NCBI GenBank assembly: GCA_017989575.1 | Contig: JAGNPP010000158.1 | Span: 1 to 6,200, forward strand | Reading direction: 5' to 3' | DNA length: 6,200 nt | Origin: Chryseobacterium sp. | Lineage (GTDB): Bacteria; Bacteroidota; Bacteroidia; Flavobacteriales; Weeksellaceae | Translations under genes and position numbers: made by a program | Notes under the pieces: model-generated | What the model was told of the DNA's origin: nothing | The model's database searches: none | Seen by the model: the letters and a program-made list of their open reading frames with translations, nothing else | In this document: positions 4,898 to 6,200 of the stretch, piece by piece | Layout of the letters: each line of letters opens with the position of its first letter | How positions within the stretch are numbered: the stretch's first letter is position 1

Positions 4898-6200
4898 ATG
4901 AAGAATACTTTAAAAAAACTAATGCCTTTTGCATTGACCGGCGTTATCTCCGGAGCTACGGTTTTCGGAGCAAGTCAATATCTTAGCTCAAACAATAATG
5001 GTGAAGATTTCTCATATTTCACAACTGCTTCCAAAAAATCAGCTTTCGTAGGAATGGGTTCTACGGTTGGTGATGATTTTGTAAAAGCTTCTAAAACGAC
5101 GGTTCCGGCTGTTGTCACAATCAAAAATTACCAAGACCGAACGGCTTCTCAAAGAATGCCGGAAACAGATATGTTTGATTTTTTCTTTGGTCCACAAGGC
5201 GGAAATCAGCAAAGACCTCAACAGAAACAAGCACCTAAAAATATGCCTTCAGGAATGGGATCCGGCGTGATCATTTCCCCAGACGGATACATCATCTCGA
5301 ACAATCACGTGATTGCAGGTGCTAATAAACTGGAAGTTGTTCTTAGCAACAAAAAAACCTACATCGCCAATCTAATTGGTACAGATCCAAATACAGATAT
5401 TGCCCTTTTGAAAATTGAGGAGAAAGGTTTGCCTTATCTTAATTTTGCTAATTCTGATCTGACAGAAGTTGGACAATGGGTTTTGGCGGTTGGAAATCCT
5501 CTTGGACTTAATTCAACTGTAACGGCGGGAATTATCTCTGCGAAAGGAAGAAGCATCGATATCTTGAGCCAACAATCCAGAACTCCGATTGAAAGTTTTA
5601 TCCAAACGGATGCGGCGATCAACCCTGGAAATAGTGGTGGTGCGTTGGTAAACGTCAACGGGGATTTGATTGGAATTAACACGGCGATTCAATCTAAAAC
5701 TGGATATTATGAAGGTTATGGATTTGCAGTTCCTGCTAATCTTGCAAGAAAAATAGTTGAGGATATCAAGAAGTTTGGTTTGGTTCAAAGAGGTTTCCTT
5801 GGCGTTGGGAGTTTAGATTTGTCTAATGAAATGCAAGTGGCGGCCTACAACCAAAGAGAAAAGAAAAATGTAAAAGCTGGGGATGGAATCTACGTTACAG
5901 AAATCACGAAAAAAAGTGGTGCTGAAGATGCCGGAATCCAACCGGGCGACATCATCACAAAAATTGATAACAATGATATTAATGGATTCTCAGACCTTTC
6001 TCTAGCGATTGGAAGCAGAAGACCAGGCGATAAAGTTGCTGTAACTTACACCAGAAATGGCAAGGTCAATAATGTGAATGTAACGCTGAAAGATTTGAAA
6101 GGCGGAACATCATCCAGAAGCAAAGACGACCTGACTGTCACTGAAAAAATCGGGTCTGAGTTTGAACCATTAAGCGAAAGAGTCAAAACTGATTACGGTT
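4898..6200 (+). CDS. htrA: HtrA/Deg-family periplasmic serine protease (3' end beyond window)
   Basis: Envelope protease-chaperone that degrades misfolded periplasmic proteins. The first 434 residues are present and the reading frame is open to the window edge. An N-terminal hydrophobic segment (residues 9-27, after KNTLKK) is a signal peptide or signal anchor. The trypsin-like domain has the full triad: H137 (SNNHVIAGA), D167 (NTDIALLKI) and S246 (NPGNSGGAL). The oxyanion-loop context is intact, so the protease should be active. A Q-rich linker (99-113) sits in the LA-loop region before the MGSGVIISPDGYI strand. The first PDZ domain covers about 299-398 (carboxylate-binding loop FLGVG at 300-304; AGIQPGDIITKID at 345-357). 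The sequence after about 415 (VTEKIGSEFEPL) is probably the link to a second PDZ domain, as in DegP/DegQ. The ATG at 4898 is preferred over M9 because it supplies the basic n-region. DegP versus DegQ cannot be told apart here. Confidence 0.95.
   Translation, partial: MKNTLKKLMPFALTGVISGATVFGASQYLSSNNNGEDFSYFTTASKKSAFVGMGSTVGDDFVKASKTTVPAVVTIKNYQDRTASQRMPETDMFDFFFGPQGGNQQRPQQKQAPKNMPSGMGSGVIISPDGYIISNNHVIAGANKLEVVLSNKKTYIANLIGTDPNTDIALLKIEEKGLPYLNFANSDLTEVGQWVLAVGNPLGLNSTVTAGIISAKGRSIDILSQQSRTPIESFIQTDAAINPGNSGGALVNVNGDLIGINTAIQSKTGYYEGYGFAVPANLARKIVEDIKKFGLVQRGFLGVGSLDLSNEMQVAAYNQREKKNVKAGDGIYVTEITKKSGAEDAGIQPGDIITKIDNNDINGFSDLSLAIGSRRPGDKVAVTYTRNGKVNNVNVTLKDLKGGTSSRSKDDLTVTEKIGSEFEPLSERVKTDYG

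Noticed and set aside
5039..5788. Minus-strand frames opposite htrA
   Set aside because: They are antisense to conserved protease motifs (H137, D167, S246) and look like shadows of the coding strand.
1..6200. CRISPR array, insertion sequence, prophage or defence genes
   Set aside because: No regularly spaced repeats, terminal inverted repeats, transposase, integrase or nuclease motifs are present in any frame read.

Overview
The window reads as chromosomal core DNA from a member of the Bacteroidota, most likely class Flavobacteriia and close to Chryseobacterium and its relatives (Weeksellaceae). The reasons are the AT-rich composition, the absence of Shine-Dalgarno sequences with A-rich stretches before start codons instead, several matches to the Bacteroidota housekeeping promoter (TTTG about 19-21 bp upstream of TAnnTTTG), tRNA genes without an encoded CCA, and the N-terminal style of the HtrA protease. 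The genus is an inference from protein style, not a search result.

Layout: bases 1-342 hold a minus-strand tRNA cluster read as Lys(UUU)-Leu(GAG)-Lys(UUU). The last tRNA is cut by the window edge, and a clear promoter lies at 389-418. Divergent from it is aroK (450-965, shikimate kinase). Its stop codon overlaps by 4 bp the stop of the convergent minus-strand hslR-like gene (962-1396, S4-domain Hsp15 family). A lipoprotein gene with a divergent FKBP-like fold (1455-2189, plus) follows and shares a symmetrical terminator at 2210-2244 with the convergent mtaB (2263-3621, minus), the tRNA ms2t6A37 methylthiotransferase. Next is a minus-strand pair of unrecognised genes, transcribed 4263-4586 then 3753-4232, with a terminator at 3698-3725. 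A 311-bp divergent intergenic region separates this pair from an HtrA/Deg-family periplasmic protease (4898 to beyond the window end).

Functionally this is mostly housekeeping: aromatic amino acid synthesis, ribosome rescue and RNA binding, tRNA supply and modification, and envelope protein quality control. One biological link is that MtaB's known substrate class, ANN-decoding tRNAs carrying t6A37 and notably tRNA-Lys(UUU), is encoded in the same window. The least understood items are the two small unknown genes divergent from htrA and the FKBP-like lipoprotein whose expected active-site residues look replaced. I see no mobile element, CRISPR array, phage gene or defence system, and nothing that demonstrates a new system.
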